A stretch of DNA of 64,000 nt from positions 47,621,790 through 47,685,789 of the forward strand of contig CM068583.1 in assembly GCA_035048485.1 (NCBI GenBank), written 5' to 3'. Position 1 is the first letter of the stretch. Each line of letters begins with the position of its first letter. This stretch comes from Pteria penguin (taxonomy: Eukaryota > Mollusca > Bivalvia > Pterioida > Pteriidae). The notes beneath the pieces are model-generated. The model worked only from the letters and a program-made list of their open reading frames with translations. It was not told the DNA's origin and did no database searches. Shown here piece by piece: positions 1 through 11,430 of the stretch. The position numbers were made by a program, and so were the translations under genes.

Positions 1-1110
1 TCAGACAACTTTATTTTATTGGGTTCCAAAATAATAAAACGCCTTCTTCATAGACAATTATGACCCAGAGATCATCAAAAAGACTATAGTCTTGTATGAT
101 GTTGAAAATGTTTAAAGTTTACAGACGGGCAAATGGACAGATATACATATGGACGGATGACTGATGGACAGCAGGTGATCAGAAACGCTCATATTCTTGA
201 GCTTTAAGCTCAAGTGAACTAATAACTAGAAAAAAAAGTAAGTATGCTCTTTTTCACAACACATATGTAAAGCTTAATAATGCCTAGATCATCCTACAAA
301 CAAGATCAGGTGACCACAGTTATAATACACCTTTCATGTGAACTGCGCAGCTGTATAACATTTGATGGCAAACTGTTTAACATTCTCTCCTCATTAACAC
401 ATCATAATGTAATCTGATGTCATTCGGATCTGATTGATTTGGCGATAATGTTTATATCACTTTGCCATCCCATATTATAGCTCTACTGTTTTTATGAAAA
501 GGTATTTAACCAACCTTGCAAGCTCAAGTTTGTCACCCATCTAGCACTGTGTAAAAGTTACTAGTCCTGGGATATTAGCAGGCTACCACTTAGTTACAAC
601 TGCAACAGAAGAGCTATTTTGTCCGAAGAGACGGGACAAAATAGCTCTTCCTTTGCAGTCGTTACACTAGCTTAACCACTAACTTCCAACGCTGAACATA
701 TCTAATGTTTCCACTGTAAAGTTCCTGATCAACTTAGCTTCATCTGGTAGTTAGTTAGAATTTACTTCTAAACGTCAGACCAGCATAAGACTCTATATTC
801 TCTAATTGTGGAAATCAACGGGTAAAATTATATTATACACAGGGACTATATCCTAATCTGATAATGCTTCCAATATATATCAGAAAGTTTTAATTAATTA
901 TAAAAGGAATTAAAACATTCCCTCTCTGGACTATTTCTGAAATTAATATTGCTATACAGACCTAATGGTAAATTCCACTATAACTGAAAAAGGAAGTACG
1001 AAATATGGGAGGAACTGATCCTGACCAAATCCAGGATTGGGTTCGACATTTCGGATGATCCATACTTAAAACAAAAATGAATAAAAACAATAACCAACAA
1101 ACTCAAGTTA
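1..1110. other. A+T-rich stretch, no gene seen
   Basis: Apart from the foldback at 608-650 and a short match to the Penelope-like element at about 69-99, I see only low-complexity and unassigned sequence. If 1119-1317 is a real exon this would be its first intron. Confidence 0.5.
608..650. repeat. perfect 17-bp inverted repeat (foldback core)
   Basis: The arm gaagagctattttgtcc (608-624) is repeated exactly in reverse complement at 634-650 around a 9-base loop. Similarity continues outward imperfectly (actgcaa... on both sides, then tagt-ta-c), giving a foldback of roughly 70 bases or more. This looks like the core of a small inverted-repeat element; it is not followed by a T-run, so it is not a terminator. 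Confidence 0.75.
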
Positions 1111-1118
1111 CTATTTAC

Positions 1119-1317
1119 CTGGTTTTAACACATCGCACAAGAATGGTAAGAGCTGGCAGCCGCTGACACCGTTGATAATCAAATCTTTATACATCGTTAT
1201 TAACTTTGGCATGCCCTCACATCGCAAGGATAATTTCAGACTATTGAATGGCTGTAGTGAATCATTGCTAGAAAACAATGAAGGAGCAGACTCTAAACCA
1301 ATACTGCTTTCAGCCAT
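1119..1317 (-). CDS. candidate first coding exon of an unrecognised minus-strand gene
   Basis: An ATG at 1315-1317 opens 66 codons plus one base, followed by a usable donor (CCA G|gtaaat). The peptide begins MAESSIGLESAPSLF and ends LPFLCDVLKP, with MPKLITMYKDLIINGVSG in the middle; composition looks protein-like rather than repeat-like. No family is recognised. The rest of such a gene would lie left of this window, because I found no convincing second exon in 1-1110. It could also be a chance ORF. Confidence 0.35.
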
Positions 1318-2057
1318 ATTTGCGATTAAAATTCAGCGATCAAGATAACATGATGACGTATGTGTAAATAATACAGGAATTTCTACTTTCGATTTCTGTT
1401 TGTTTTCGGAAAAGATATCAAAATGGGATTTCCGAATTTTATTTTTAGATCGTCACTCTCCGTACTTAAAATGCATTATGTGCTCTCAAATAAACTTTTA
1501 TATGTACGGTAATAGTGTATGGGAATTTTATGAGGTTAAAATATATGATAAGACTTGAACCAACCTTGAACCAACCTTGAACAGTTACTCTCCCATCTCC
1601 CTTATCCCCTATGGTTGAATATTCAGTGGCGGATCCAGGATTTCCAAAAAAAAAAAGGGGGGGGCATATGTGTATTAACCAAACTATTCAGCCAATTTCG
1701 GAGCTAAATGATAGTGAATCCGAATTTTTACTTGAAAATATGTGGCGAAAAAGGGCGCTGGTCTCCCTTTTTAAATCCGCCACTGATACTGAAGGGTATG
1801 TTTCTTACAAAAAAGTTTATGAGAAACACATCAAAGTAAAAATGGTCAAGTAGCACTTTGGCCATTAGGACATTTGGGAGTCTGGCGTAAAAATCATCAG
1901 CTTTTAACATGGAACCATTAAAGGCGGTATGGCCGGAATGAGAAGCGTTGGCAATTATCGTGTTTTGAGCCACTAAGCCCAACAGCAATAGCGTGCAATA
2001 TAATCTATTTTAGTATTATCATGGTACATTGTAGACACTTGCTCTACATTTACTCGC
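1318..2057. other. intergenic stretch with a short dispersed repeat
   Basis: About 1622-1672 holds a motif (gtggcggatccaggatttcc, then A-run and G-run) shared with 21913-21960 and 57822-57865. A tandem ccaaccttgaa lies near 1560-1580. No convincing gene; the 86-codon minus ORF at 1728-1988 overlaps the repeat and is not supported. Confidence 0.5.
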
Positions 2058-2099
2058 GTGGTTAGAAAGACCCAAAGTATCAAAACTGAGCAAAACGAA

Positions 2100-2710
2100 A
2101 CAAGGAGGGGGATGGTGATTCTAATCAAAGAAAACATCTGCTCTTCAGTGTCTATCGAAAATTCTTTTGCTGATTCTATAATTTGGTTACGTATTGACAA
2201 ACGTATTAGTTTTAGTGATACGGATATGTATTTAGCATTTATTTACTTCCCTCCTCGTAATTCTATTTTTTTTCCAGAAATATGATGTTGATCTATTTTT
2301 AGAAATAGAAACTCAGGTAGCTGAATTTAAATCACGGGGTAATATTTTTGTCTTAGGTGATCTAAATAGTCGCACGAAATGTTCATGTGACCAAATCGAT
2401 AACGATTCAATGCATTCTTTGTTACGCAACCAAATCGAACCACTGTTTGATTATGGTAACGACAAGGTCATGACCCCCGAGTAAACCCTGATGAAAGTAG
2501 TAACTTGTACGAGACACGGTTGATCAAAGGGACTGGCCTACGTATAGTTATAATGGCCGTCACCCTGACCACTTTCATAGAGATTTTACCTATAATGGTA
2601 GTAATGGGATGAGCGTTATTATCTTCTCACTACTGAGGATATGTTTGATTATGTTAAAAATTTTATTGTATCAAATTTTAATCAATTTTCAGATCATGCA
2701 CCTCTCCATG
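2100..2710 (+). pseudogene. LINE endonuclease (EEP) fragment
   Basis: Broken coding for an endonuclease/exonuclease/phosphatase domain. Visible motifs are VLGDLNSRT at about 2351-2377 (the GDFN-type metal-binding motif) and FSDHAPL at about 2685-2705 (the catalytic SDH motif). There are frameshifts near 2280 and around 2480-2640. In intact elements this domain nicks target DNA to prime reverse transcription. Confidence 0.8.
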
Positions 2711-3035
2711 TTGAACTGAAATGTAGTTATTTGGATACTGCGGTACCTACTCAGGCTACTATAGTGTACGACGATATAACGCTTCGAAACGTAAAGTATA
2801 CAGGTGGAATCCTGATCTTGTCCATGAATGTAATGAGGCACTGAGGGTAAATTCTGATAAAATTAATATTCATATTGAACCTGATATTCAAATTAGCCAA
2901 AAGGTCATTGATACTACAGTTGATGGTTTTACAAATGAATTATCTCTATAAAATGTCCTTTTTTACAGAATAATTCATTTGTGTCTTCTTCGAAAACAGT
3001 GAAGCACAAGTAAAGTTAACATACTACTGTACCGT

Positions 3036-3250
3036 ATGCGGATCAATGACAAGCCGTGGTTTAATCAAGACTTGAAGTATGTTTATTACGAATACATTGA
3101 TGCACTAAAGTTGTTCAATAGACAAAAGTCGGTTGAAAATCATACTTTATTGAACGCTAAAAGGCGTGAATATAAAACTTCGGAGCGTAAACGTAAACGC
3201 GCCTATTTACGATCGGAAGGAAATAGGCTTTCTCTATTAAAGCTGTATAC
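3036..3250 (+). pseudogene. LINE linker between endonuclease and RT
   Basis: It encodes KPWFNQDLKYVYYEYIDALK followed by a basic stretch RREYKTSERKRKRAYLRSEG, the usual W/F-basic linker upstream of the RT. The expected continuation (NNPKQFFAKFSKRKR) resumes only at about 3826, implying roughly 570 bp of inserted sequence. Confidence 0.7.
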
Positions 3251-3815
3251 CCTATGTTCACTGGTACAGAGCCCATTATAGGTTAATTTATTCTAAATTG
3301 TTTTGATTATATACATAAGCCTAAAACATATTAAAAAAAGGACCCTTGCAAATGTTGTGATCAAATTCATCGTATTAAGTAAGATATGGCTGTCTAACAC
3401 GCTATGTTTGTAAACAGAATGTTTACAACAAACTTATCACGTGATCTTATTCGGAAGCCTCCGCAACATGGACACTGATGGAGGGCGAGGTAAATAAACT
3501 TGACGAGTTACTTTAAAAATCTGCATTCAAGTCTGCTAAAGGTAATATCTACTTAAATCGTTTTCCTTTGAAGTCTCTCTTCATCGTATTTGTTTTGATT
3601 AAACTGCGCATGCGCGAAGTCAGGTTACGGTTGTATTTATGGAATACCCACTTTATTTACAAAGTATTTTCTTTTTATTTTGATATCTCCGAGGGTTTGA
3701 AGCAACAAAAAATGCTATTAACGCAAAGTTAATAACTTCAGCCGTACGAGATAAATACAGTTTTTGTTTTACATGCCCCAATTTTGGAAATTATACCGAA
3801 TTGTAGGGTATACAA
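3251..3815. repeat. probable insertion inside the LINE linker
   Basis: This stretch does not continue the LINE protein in any frame, while the protein on both sides is colinear. It has a distinct composition with CG-containing words such as gcgcatgcgcgaagtc near 3606. No clear terminal repeats or target duplication were found, so its nature is unknown. Confidence 0.4.
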
Positions 3816-3825
3816 CTTTAAAAGA

Positions 3826-5921
3826 AAACAACCCTAAACAATTTTTCGCTAAATTCTCTAAACGCAAACGTAGTACTTGTAAAGTACCTTTAAGTGAATT
3901 TTATGATCATTTTGCATCTTTGTGTAATGGACATGCTTCGGATCCTAATGCCCGGCAGGAAGAACTGAATAATGAGTGTAATGATGCAAGTTTTCATGAA
4001 CTTGACGTTGAAATATCATGTGATGAAATTTCAAATGCTATCAATTCTCTCCGTAGAAATAAGTCACATGAGTCAGATTTTATTTTGAATGAGATATTTA
4101 TTGAATGTAATGAATTACTTCTACCTTCTTTACATAAACTTTTCAATTTTGTGTTTTCAACTGGGTATTTCCCCAAGCAATTGGTCATCTGCTGTAATAA
4201 TCCCAATCTTCAAAAAAGGGAAATAGTGCTGACCCTAATAACTATAGAGGCATCAAGTTAGTGAGCAACCTCGGTAAACTTTTTACTGCTGTTTTAAATA
4301 ACAGATTGGTAGATTGGGCCTCAGCTAACGATATCATTACTGGTGCGCAGTTTGGTTTTCGTCCAAGATATAGCACTACTGATGCTATCTTTGCTCTACA
4401 TGCAATTATTACTAAATCACTGTCTTCTAAAAAAACGTTTGCACTGTGCTTTTATAGATTTTCAAACAGCTTTTGATACTGTTGATCGTATGAACTTATG
4501 GTATCAATTGTCAAAAAACGGTGTATGAGGTAAATTACTCAATGTCATTAAAGGTTTATATTCCAATGTAAGATAATGTGTGTCCGTACAAGGTTTACAG
4601 TCTGAATATTTTGCTAACCATCTTGGTCTAATACAATGTGAAGTTTTATCACCTATTCTTTTTTCTATGTTTGTAAATGATTTTGAGCTGAGCTTTATTC
4701 TTGACGATTGTATGCCTTATGAGTGTAAATCTCTTAATCTGTTTCTTCCTATGTATGCCGATGACCTTGTTCTTTTTGCGGAAACGGTATCAGGCTTGCA
4801 GTCACAACTGGACGCTTTATACAAATATAACCAGAAATGGAAATTGAACCTTAATAATCAAAAATCTAAAATCTTGATATTTAGAAACGGGGGGAAGGTT
4901 CACGAAAATTAAAATTGGTTGTACAATGGTTCACATCTCGAAATTGTCAAGGAATTTACTTACCTTGGTGTTTTATTCAATTACAATAATGAATTTTCTG
5001 TTACTGAGAAAAGGGTTGCTGACCAAGGTACATGTAGGAAAGCTTTGTTTGCCCTCAGACATAATGTGAAGAATTTGTATTTAAATATTGAAACTTTAAT
5101 ATCGCTTTTCGATTGCTATGTTGGCGCTGTACTTATATATAATTAATTATGGTTGTGAGATATGGGGTTACCATAAAGGTGATTGTATTGAAAAAGTGCA
5201 TTTGGAAATTTGTAAATATATTTTAAATGTAAAGAATTCAACCAATAGTTTTATGGTGTATGCAGAACTTGGCAGACACCCATTACGATATGATAGAATT
5301 TTTAATATGATAAAATATTGGTGTAAAATATTAAACTCTGATAATTGTATACTGAAGTCATGTTATGATACTCTGTGTACTGCTGCTGAGAACGGCCAAA
5401 TTAATTGGGTTTGGAATATTAAACATGAGTTATTTGCATTAGGCTTCAATGATGTTTGGTTATCTCAAAGCTTATGTAAAAGTTTCTTGCCTGCCATAAA
5501 GCAAAGAATGTTGGATCAAGCTCAGCAGTATATTAAAGGTGTCATTGACACTTCTACTAAGTGTGTTTTGTATAGACATACTATTGACCATTTTTCGCTT
5601 CAGTCCAATTTAAGTAAATCTATTCCCTCAGCATACGGATTGTCTGCACATTCGCTTGCTATAGAGACCAGTAGATATAACAGGAATATAAACAAAAATA
5701 AGTGTTTTGCATGTCTAAATTCCATTGAAGATGAATTTCATTTTATTTTACAATGCCCCGTGTATATTGACTTACGTAAACAATATGTAAAGCCTTATTT
5801 TTGGAAACGCCCGTCTGCTTTCAAATTAGTACAACTTCTTTCAACGCATAATCTAAAAGAGCTTTTCAATCTGGGCAAATACATTTTTAAAGCGAACATC
5901 TTAAGAAATTCTTTACTGTGA
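3826..5921 (+). pseudogene. LINE reverse transcriptase, broken
   Basis: RT motifs in order: SNLGKLFTAVLNNRL, GAQFGFRPRYSTTDAIFAL near 4345, FIDFQTAFDTVDR near 4457 (block A with catalytic Asp) and YADDLVLF at 4754-4777 (block C). The C-terminal part (5118-5921) carries CFACLNSIEDEFHFILQC, a CX2CX8HX4C cluster. Frame changes near 4185 and 4450, stops near 4526, 4575 and 4910 and another shift near 5118 destroy the frame. Confidence 0.85.
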
Positions 5922-5964
5922 CCTCAGCTGAACATATAATTCATTGTTGTTGTTGTTGTTATCC

Positions 5965-6800
5965 TCTCCAATAACTTCAACCATGGTATTAATACGTTTA
6001 AGGTCACAAGTGACCGGGTATAATGCTCGTCAATGTCCATCTTTGCGGCAAGTTTGTAAGCTCTAATTCTAATGATACTTTCACATGCCTTGAATCCGAG
6101 TATCGATGGTCAAGGTCCGAAAAATTGCAATGGATAGAACTCATCAATAACCAACCATGTGTGAGATTTTGAAAAATTTAGTTCTTATGGTCTAACTTCG
6201 TTCAGGGGAGAATAATTATGCATTTGACCTGAAAACCGGGACCTTTAATGTCAAGGCCACAACGGTCATTCGGTTATACAGCCTATCAAGGTCTATTTAC
6301 GTGTATGGTTTGAAGGATCTAATTGTCATGATCTCTCTGAAATAGACCTAAACTTAAATTTGGAAACCTTCAAGGTCAAGATCACCAAAGAAAATTACCG
6401 GGATTAGTGTTCATCGAAGTCAATCTATGTGTGAGGTTTGAAGACGTAACTATCACAGTCTTTCTGTAATTGAACTATAGTCAATTACATATTTGATCTT
6501 GAAACTGAGAACCTTTAAGGTCAAAATCACAAACCAAGGTTTTCAATGGATAAAGCTCATCAAGGTATATCTGCATGTAAAATTTGAACGAGTTTTTGTC
6601 TATGGTCTTTCAACCGAATTCAATTACGCATTTGACCTTGAAACTGGAAACCCTCAAGGTCAATGTCTCAAACAAAGGTTTCAATCTACATGTGAAGTAT
6701 GAAAGAGTTATTATCAATGGTCTTTCTGCAATGAACTTAAACACAAGAGCTAAACCAAATTGTTGACGCAGACAAACAAACAGACAGACGGACCCTACCA
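5965..6800. repeat. tandem repeat of about 130-bp degenerate units
   Basis: Four to five diverged copies of a unit containing 'caaggt', 'gtgaggtttgaa', 'tctttctgtaat' and 'catttgaccttgaaac'. Units start near 6100, 6225, 6355, 6490 and 6610. The array ends in gacagacggaccc, a closing motif seen at the end of several other AGGTCA-rich repeats here. The short ORFs over it are repeat-derived. Confidence 0.7.
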
Positions 6801-7300
6801 TTTCATTGATTTTGCTTCGCAATCCGTCCAAAAATCACTGGAAAATGGAAAACGTCATAATTTATACATTTATCATATCCTTTGGTTCTAAACCCACAGA
6901 CAATCAATAATAATGGCTTTAATGATATGGTCAATTGTATTAAACATTTTGGGGCAAACACCTGTAATTTTTCACAAAAACGGCACAAAAATATGAAAGC
7001 TCTGTATACATTTCAGTGAGCATTAAATCGATGTTTAACCAAAGCAAAAATCATTTTTTCTGGGGGAAAAACGAAAGAAATTTTCCGCAAGCATATCATA
7101 CAAATAAGCCATGGTTGCACACTGTCCATCAAGGCGTTTGGAAGTTTAATAGAAACAAAAACCACCCATTTTTAGTGGATATTGCTGAAAATTGGAAAAA
7201 CACCACAACTGCGACAGTTTTATTTTGATTTCTAATTAAAACTTTAAATTTATGTGATTCTTTATACATGTAAATGATCGGTTCCTAAGGAGCAAAGATT

Positions 7301-7341
<41 letters not shown>

Positions 7342-7660
7342 CTGTTAGAATATATATATATATTAACTGTTAGAATATCATACCCCTTAAAATTTTTCCG
7401 GGGCTTAAACATGGCCCATGCTAAATATTTTATTATTTAGATATCGTTAAATATTTTTAGAATTTTAGCTATATTCAAATTGCCGTATTTTCTTTATTTC
7501 TATTTCAAATGAAATGTAATTGAAGGAGCAAGAAGAAAACAAAATGAATATACTAATGACATGATTTTGATTTACATGTTTAAAAAATTCTCGATAAATT
7601 ATTGATGTGAAAATTACAAACAACGCATTCTGATCAATTTGTATTTAGTCATTTGCGATG
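6801..7660. other. A+T-rich stretch with (AT)n microsatellite
   Basis: It contains a TA dinucleotide run at about 7302-7338 and a local duplication of tattaactgttagaata at about 7336-7378. The segment near 6900-7000 resembles pieces at 9900-10100 and 11560-11700 (caccagggtgtat/ttttgtgaaaat type). No gene seen. Confidence 0.5.
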
Positions 7661-9720
7661 GACCTCACTAACATGGGCTCTCGGTTCTCTTAAATTCACT
7701 AATTTTACCCCAGAAACGTAAAGTAAAGAGGGAATGGGTGTAATGGCAATAAAGAAATAATATTTGTCTTTGTTCCCGCTGATAAAGCAGGTAATAACAT
7801 AATAGTTGTCTGAAAACTATATTATATTGAAGTACTTAAAAATGAATTAAACTCCACTCATACATATGTGGAAAGCCCTACCTCAAAAGAGAGCACCTTG
7901 CACGATCACCTCATGACCATGTCTGACTTCAAAATTAAAACTGATAAATCTGATCTACCAACCATGTATTGGCTCCCAAAACTACATAAAAGTCCATATC
8001 TAATTCTAGCCACTGCTCTACTACGGTACTATCGAAACATATTACGTCTGCTCTAACTGCTATAAAAGATCATATTAGCAAATATTGTGATGTCGCATTT
8101 CATAATAGTAACATCAATTACTTTTGGTGGATTAAAAATTCTCATGAAGTTATAGACAAACTTCTTTCGCTAAATTTCAAAGCGACTCAAATTTCTACAT
8201 TTGATTTTTCTACACTTTATACATCTCTGCCTCATGATTTGATTAAAAGCAAGTTGCTGTCTCTTATACAATGGTGTTTTCACAGAGAATCTAAAACGTA
8301 CATATGTACTTCCAATAACTCTGGATTCTTTTCCAACAAACAATATACTTCATATAAATACTGGACTTGCAAGGAATTATGTAAAGCACTAGATTTTCTC
8401 ATTAATAATATTTTTGTGCAATTTGATGGCAAGATATATCAACAAATAGTTGGGATTCCTATGGGTACTAACTGCGCGCCTCTGATAGCAGATTTATTTC
8501 TTTATTGTTATGAGAGGGATTTTATGGTTTCTATCAAAACGTTTTGACCTCATTGACAAATTTAATAATACTTGCAGATATCTGGATGACATTTTGGTCA
8601 TCGACAACCCTGAATTCGAACAATTTATATCAGAAATATATCCACCAGAGCTCACATTGAATAAAGCTAATACTTGAGATAAATCTACACCTTTCTTAGA
8701 TTTAAACATCAAAATTATCAACAACCTAATATATACTAATATTTATGATAAACGTGAGGATTTTGGATTTCCTATTGTAAATTTCCCTTACTTGGATGGC
8801 GATGCCCCTCGACTCCCATCATATGGTATCTATATATCTCAATTAGTTCGATTTGTCAGAGGCTGTTTTGGACTTTCATAAACAAAATTTACAAATTACT
8901 ACTAAACTTTTAACTCAGGGTTACAGATATCACAAGTTAAGAAAAACATTCGGCAAATTCTTCAGATCTTATTCAGAACTTCTATCTAAATTTGGAAATA
9001 TTTCTTTTCAACAGTATGTATCCAATGGAATTTCCCATCCTAATTTTTACGGTGATCTCGTATATAAACTAAGGAAAGTAAAAGGCTCCGATAACGTTAT
9101 TTTATCATGTAATAAAATAGTCAAACGTCTCCTAAATATACAATATGATATTGAGATCATCAAAAAGACTATAGGTCTTGTATTTGGCCCCTCTACAGCC
9201 TTATGCAGACTTTTACTTGAACATTGCACTCTGACTAACAGGGCGGTGGGGACTATATGACGGGCCTTGTCCAAACCTCTTTCAGAGGAGACATGGTCCT
9301 GAACCTCGTCCCCTCTGACTGTTAGTCGGGACTCCTACAGATCTAGGGTCTTAGCTCGCTTTCAGACTGGCAGAGCACGGTTTATCATGTTGATGTCGCA
9401 TATATTTTATACCATTATGTGTTTTACAATACCTTACGTGTTTATATTTTTATGACCTCTCAATATGCGATACCTGTTGACCCTTGTTCTTTACATGGAG
9501 GATTATTTATAAATTTTTAAATGTACGTCTTCTGATTGTTCTGCTGTTACGGTGAGTGGGAAGGTGGGCCCGTAAACCGGTTAACCACACCATTTGTTTG
9601 GCTTTTGTCAAATTAAATGACCGTCCTAAGTCGGTATCGTAATTGCACTACAATCAAATATTTTTGTAATGTGTTAAATGTTCTATTATATTATTTATAG
9701 TCAAGTATTGTATAGCTCCA
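7660..9720 (+). mobile_element. decayed Penelope-like retroelement
   Basis: Plus-strand element with a Penelope-type RT (see the separate entry) followed by a 3' segment to about 9720. That 3' segment includes gggcccgtaaaccggttaac near 9566 and gaccgtcctaagtcggtatc near 9620, and a reverse-complement relative of it occurs at 63240-63330. Ends are not defined. Confidence 0.82.
7755..9260 (+). pseudogene. Penelope-like reverse transcriptase, broken
   Basis: Recognisable pieces: VFVPADKAGNNIIVV near 7770; LPTMYWLPKLHKSPY near 7957 (the PKxHK signature of Penelope RTs); GIPMGTNCAPLIADLFLY near 8452; RYLDDILVIDNPEF at about 8576 with catalytic YLDD at 8579-8590; FPYLDGDAPRLPSYGIYISQ near 8782; GYRYHKLRKTFGKFFRSYSE near 8920. 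There are in-frame stops (for example near 7811 and 8678) and frameshifts near 8050, 8545 and 8860. Penelope-like RTs are relatives of telomerase RT. No GIY-YIG endonuclease was recognised downstream. Confidence 0.85.
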
Positions 9721-10132
9721 TGGTGACTTCTGCCACATAACTGAGCCGGTAACTCCTCTTTTTTCTTTGTTATCATTTATATGTCTATGGGGTTAGAAAC
9801 ATTGGTACATTTAAACACTTTTTTTTCCAATTGCCCAAGTGCTCACATGTCTTTTTTTTTTTTTTGTAGGTAATATTTCATAATCTATAAGCAAATGATA
9901 GTTTTAACAATTTTCCATACATTAAATATGGCTTGAATGACCACCAAGGTGTATATAAAGCTTTCCTCAATTTCCAGCAATTTTTGTGAAAATTGATACT
10001 TTTCACCCAAAACACACACAGATACAGGTTTTCAAATGTCAATGATTTTTTATAAAAACAACTGGTTTTGCCCCAAAACTTAGTCTTTTGTCACATTATT
10101 TGTCTTTTTTTTGCAATTGAAAAATTAATGTT

Positions 10133-10160
<28 letters not shown>
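9721..10160. other. A+T-rich stretch ending in (AT)n
   Basis: The segment at about 9900-10110 (gaccaccaaggtgtatataa, then ttttgtgaaaattgata) is a diverged relative of 11590-11700 on the other side of the tRNA-headed array. An (AT)n tract at about 10135-10160 abuts that array. Confidence 0.5.
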
Positions 10161-10166
<6 letters not shown>

Positions 10167-10215
10167 CAAAGACACTACAGTTAACAAGGCACCCTATATT
10201 TCACTTATATCCGTT

Positions 10216-10307
10216 CCCCGTCTGGGACTCGAACCCACGACCTATGGTACCGAATCACCTAGCTGTCATGCATCCGACCCTCTAACCGACTGAGCTACCC
10301 GAGCTCC
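10216..10307 (-). repeat. tRNA-like head of the 386-bp repeat, copy 1
   Basis: Read on the minus strand it contains gtagctcagtcggttagag (pol III A-box type) and gggttcgagtccc (B-box/T-loop type). The two boxes are farther apart than in a normal tRNA and the acceptor arms do not pair, so it is tRNA-derived rather than a tRNA gene. Confidence 0.7.
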
Positions 10308-10791
10308 ACAAAAATGGAGCTTTAATAGCCAATCATTAGCTAATCGCATGCATGACAACACGGCCGCGGAAAGTGAAGGAATTTACCCGACGTAAACGCA
10401 GGCGGATCCCCTGAGAGGATACATCACTGAAAGAGAAATAAACATATAAAGCACAAATAGAATCAGTGAAACACCTGGGAGTACTATGGACCTTGGATCT
10501 CCGAAGAAATACCTGTAGAAAATAAAGACAAAATTAGACAAACATATAAAGCACAAAGACACTACAGTTAACAAGGCACCCTATATTTCACTTATATCCG
10601 TTCCCCGTCTGGGACTCGAACCCACGACCTATGGTATTCTATTTGTGCTTTATATGTTTATTTCTCTTTCAGTGATGTATCCTCTCAGGGGATCCGCCTG
10701 CGTTTACGTCGGGTAAATTCCTTCACTTTCCGCGGCCGTGTTGTCATGCATGCGATTAGCTAATGATTGGCTATTAAAGCTCCATTTTTGT

Positions 10792-10883
10792 GGAGCTCGG
10801 GTAGCTCAGTCGGTTAGAGGGTCGGATGCATGACAGCTAGGTGATTCGGTACCATAGGTCGTGGGTTCGAGTCCCAGACGGGG
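10792..10883 (+). repeat. tRNA-like head of the 386-bp repeat, copy 2
   Basis: Same 92-base segment on the plus strand, sequence-identical to the minus-strand copy as far as I can read. A truncated piece of the same head also occurs on the minus strand at about 10603-10635, right at the inversion point. Confidence 0.7.
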
Positions 10884-11177
10884 AACGGATATAAGTGAAA
10901 TATAGGGTGCCTTGTTAACTGTAGTGTCTTTGTGCTTTATATGTTTGTCTAATTTGTCTTTATTTTCTACAGGTATTTCTTCGGAGATCCAAGGTCCATA
11001 GTACTCCCAGGTGTTTCACTGATTCTATTTGTGCTTTATATGTTTATTTCTCTTTCAGTGATGTATCCTCTCAGGGGATCCGCCTGCGTTTACGTCGGGT
11101 AAATTCCTTCACTTTCCGCCGCCGTGTTGTCATGCATGCGATTAGCTAATGATTGGCTATTAAAGCTCCATTTTTGT

Positions 11178-11269
11178 GGAGCTCGGGTAGCTCAGTCGGT
11201 TAGAGGGTCGGATGCATGACAGCTAGGTGATTCGGTACCATAGGTCGTGGGTTCGAGTCCCAGACGGGG
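11178..11269 (+). repeat. tRNA-like head of the 386-bp repeat, copy 3
   Basis: Third copy, exactly 386 bp downstream of copy 2, again with intact A-box-like and B-box-like words. Confidence 0.7.
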
Positions 11270-11430
11270 AACGGATATAAGTGAAATATAGGGTGCCTTG
11301 TTAACTGTAGTGTCTTTGTGCTTTATATGTTTGTCTAATTTTGTCTTTATTTTCTACAGGTATTTCTTCGGAGATCCAAGGTCCATAGTACTCCCAGGTG
11401 TTTCACTGATTCTATTTGTGCTTTATATAT

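Larger units (their letters stand above)
2058..5960 (+). mobile_element. decayed non-LTR retrotransposon (EEP endonuclease + RT LINE)
   Basis: One element in the plus orientation holding, in order, an apurinic-type endonuclease fragment, a linker, a reverse transcriptase and a C-terminal Cys/His motif, and ending in a GTT repeat at about 5944-5960, a typical LINE 3' tail. Several frameshifts and stops separate the pieces, so it is dead. The general plan fits the CR1/Jockey/RTE-X group; I cannot pick the clade without a tree. The 5' limit is approximate. An insertion seems to break the linker between about 3250 and 3815. Confidence 0.88.
10161..11430. repeat. inverted plus direct array of a 386-bp tRNA-headed repeat
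   Basis: About 1.2 units run on the minus strand (10161-10635) and about 2 units on the plus strand (10636-11429), meeting head to head at about 10635/10636. The repeat period is 386-387 bp (tttctctttcagtgatg at 10661 and 11047). Copies are nearly identical (cgcggccg against cgccgccg is one difference). Each full unit contains a tRNA-like segment with A-box and B-box words. Both outer edges are (AT)n. It could be a recent SINE-like or satellite amplification, or partly an assembly artefact. Confidence 0.8.

Noticed and set aside
1728..1988. Possible ankyrin-like fragment (ASHSGHTAFNGS) on the minus strand
   Set aside because: Too short and without a recognisable repeat unit or splice sites; overlaps a dispersed repeat motif.
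10792..10883. A functional tRNA gene
   Set aside because: A-box and B-box words are present but the spacing is too long and the acceptor ends do not pair; it recurs as the head of a 386-bp repeat.
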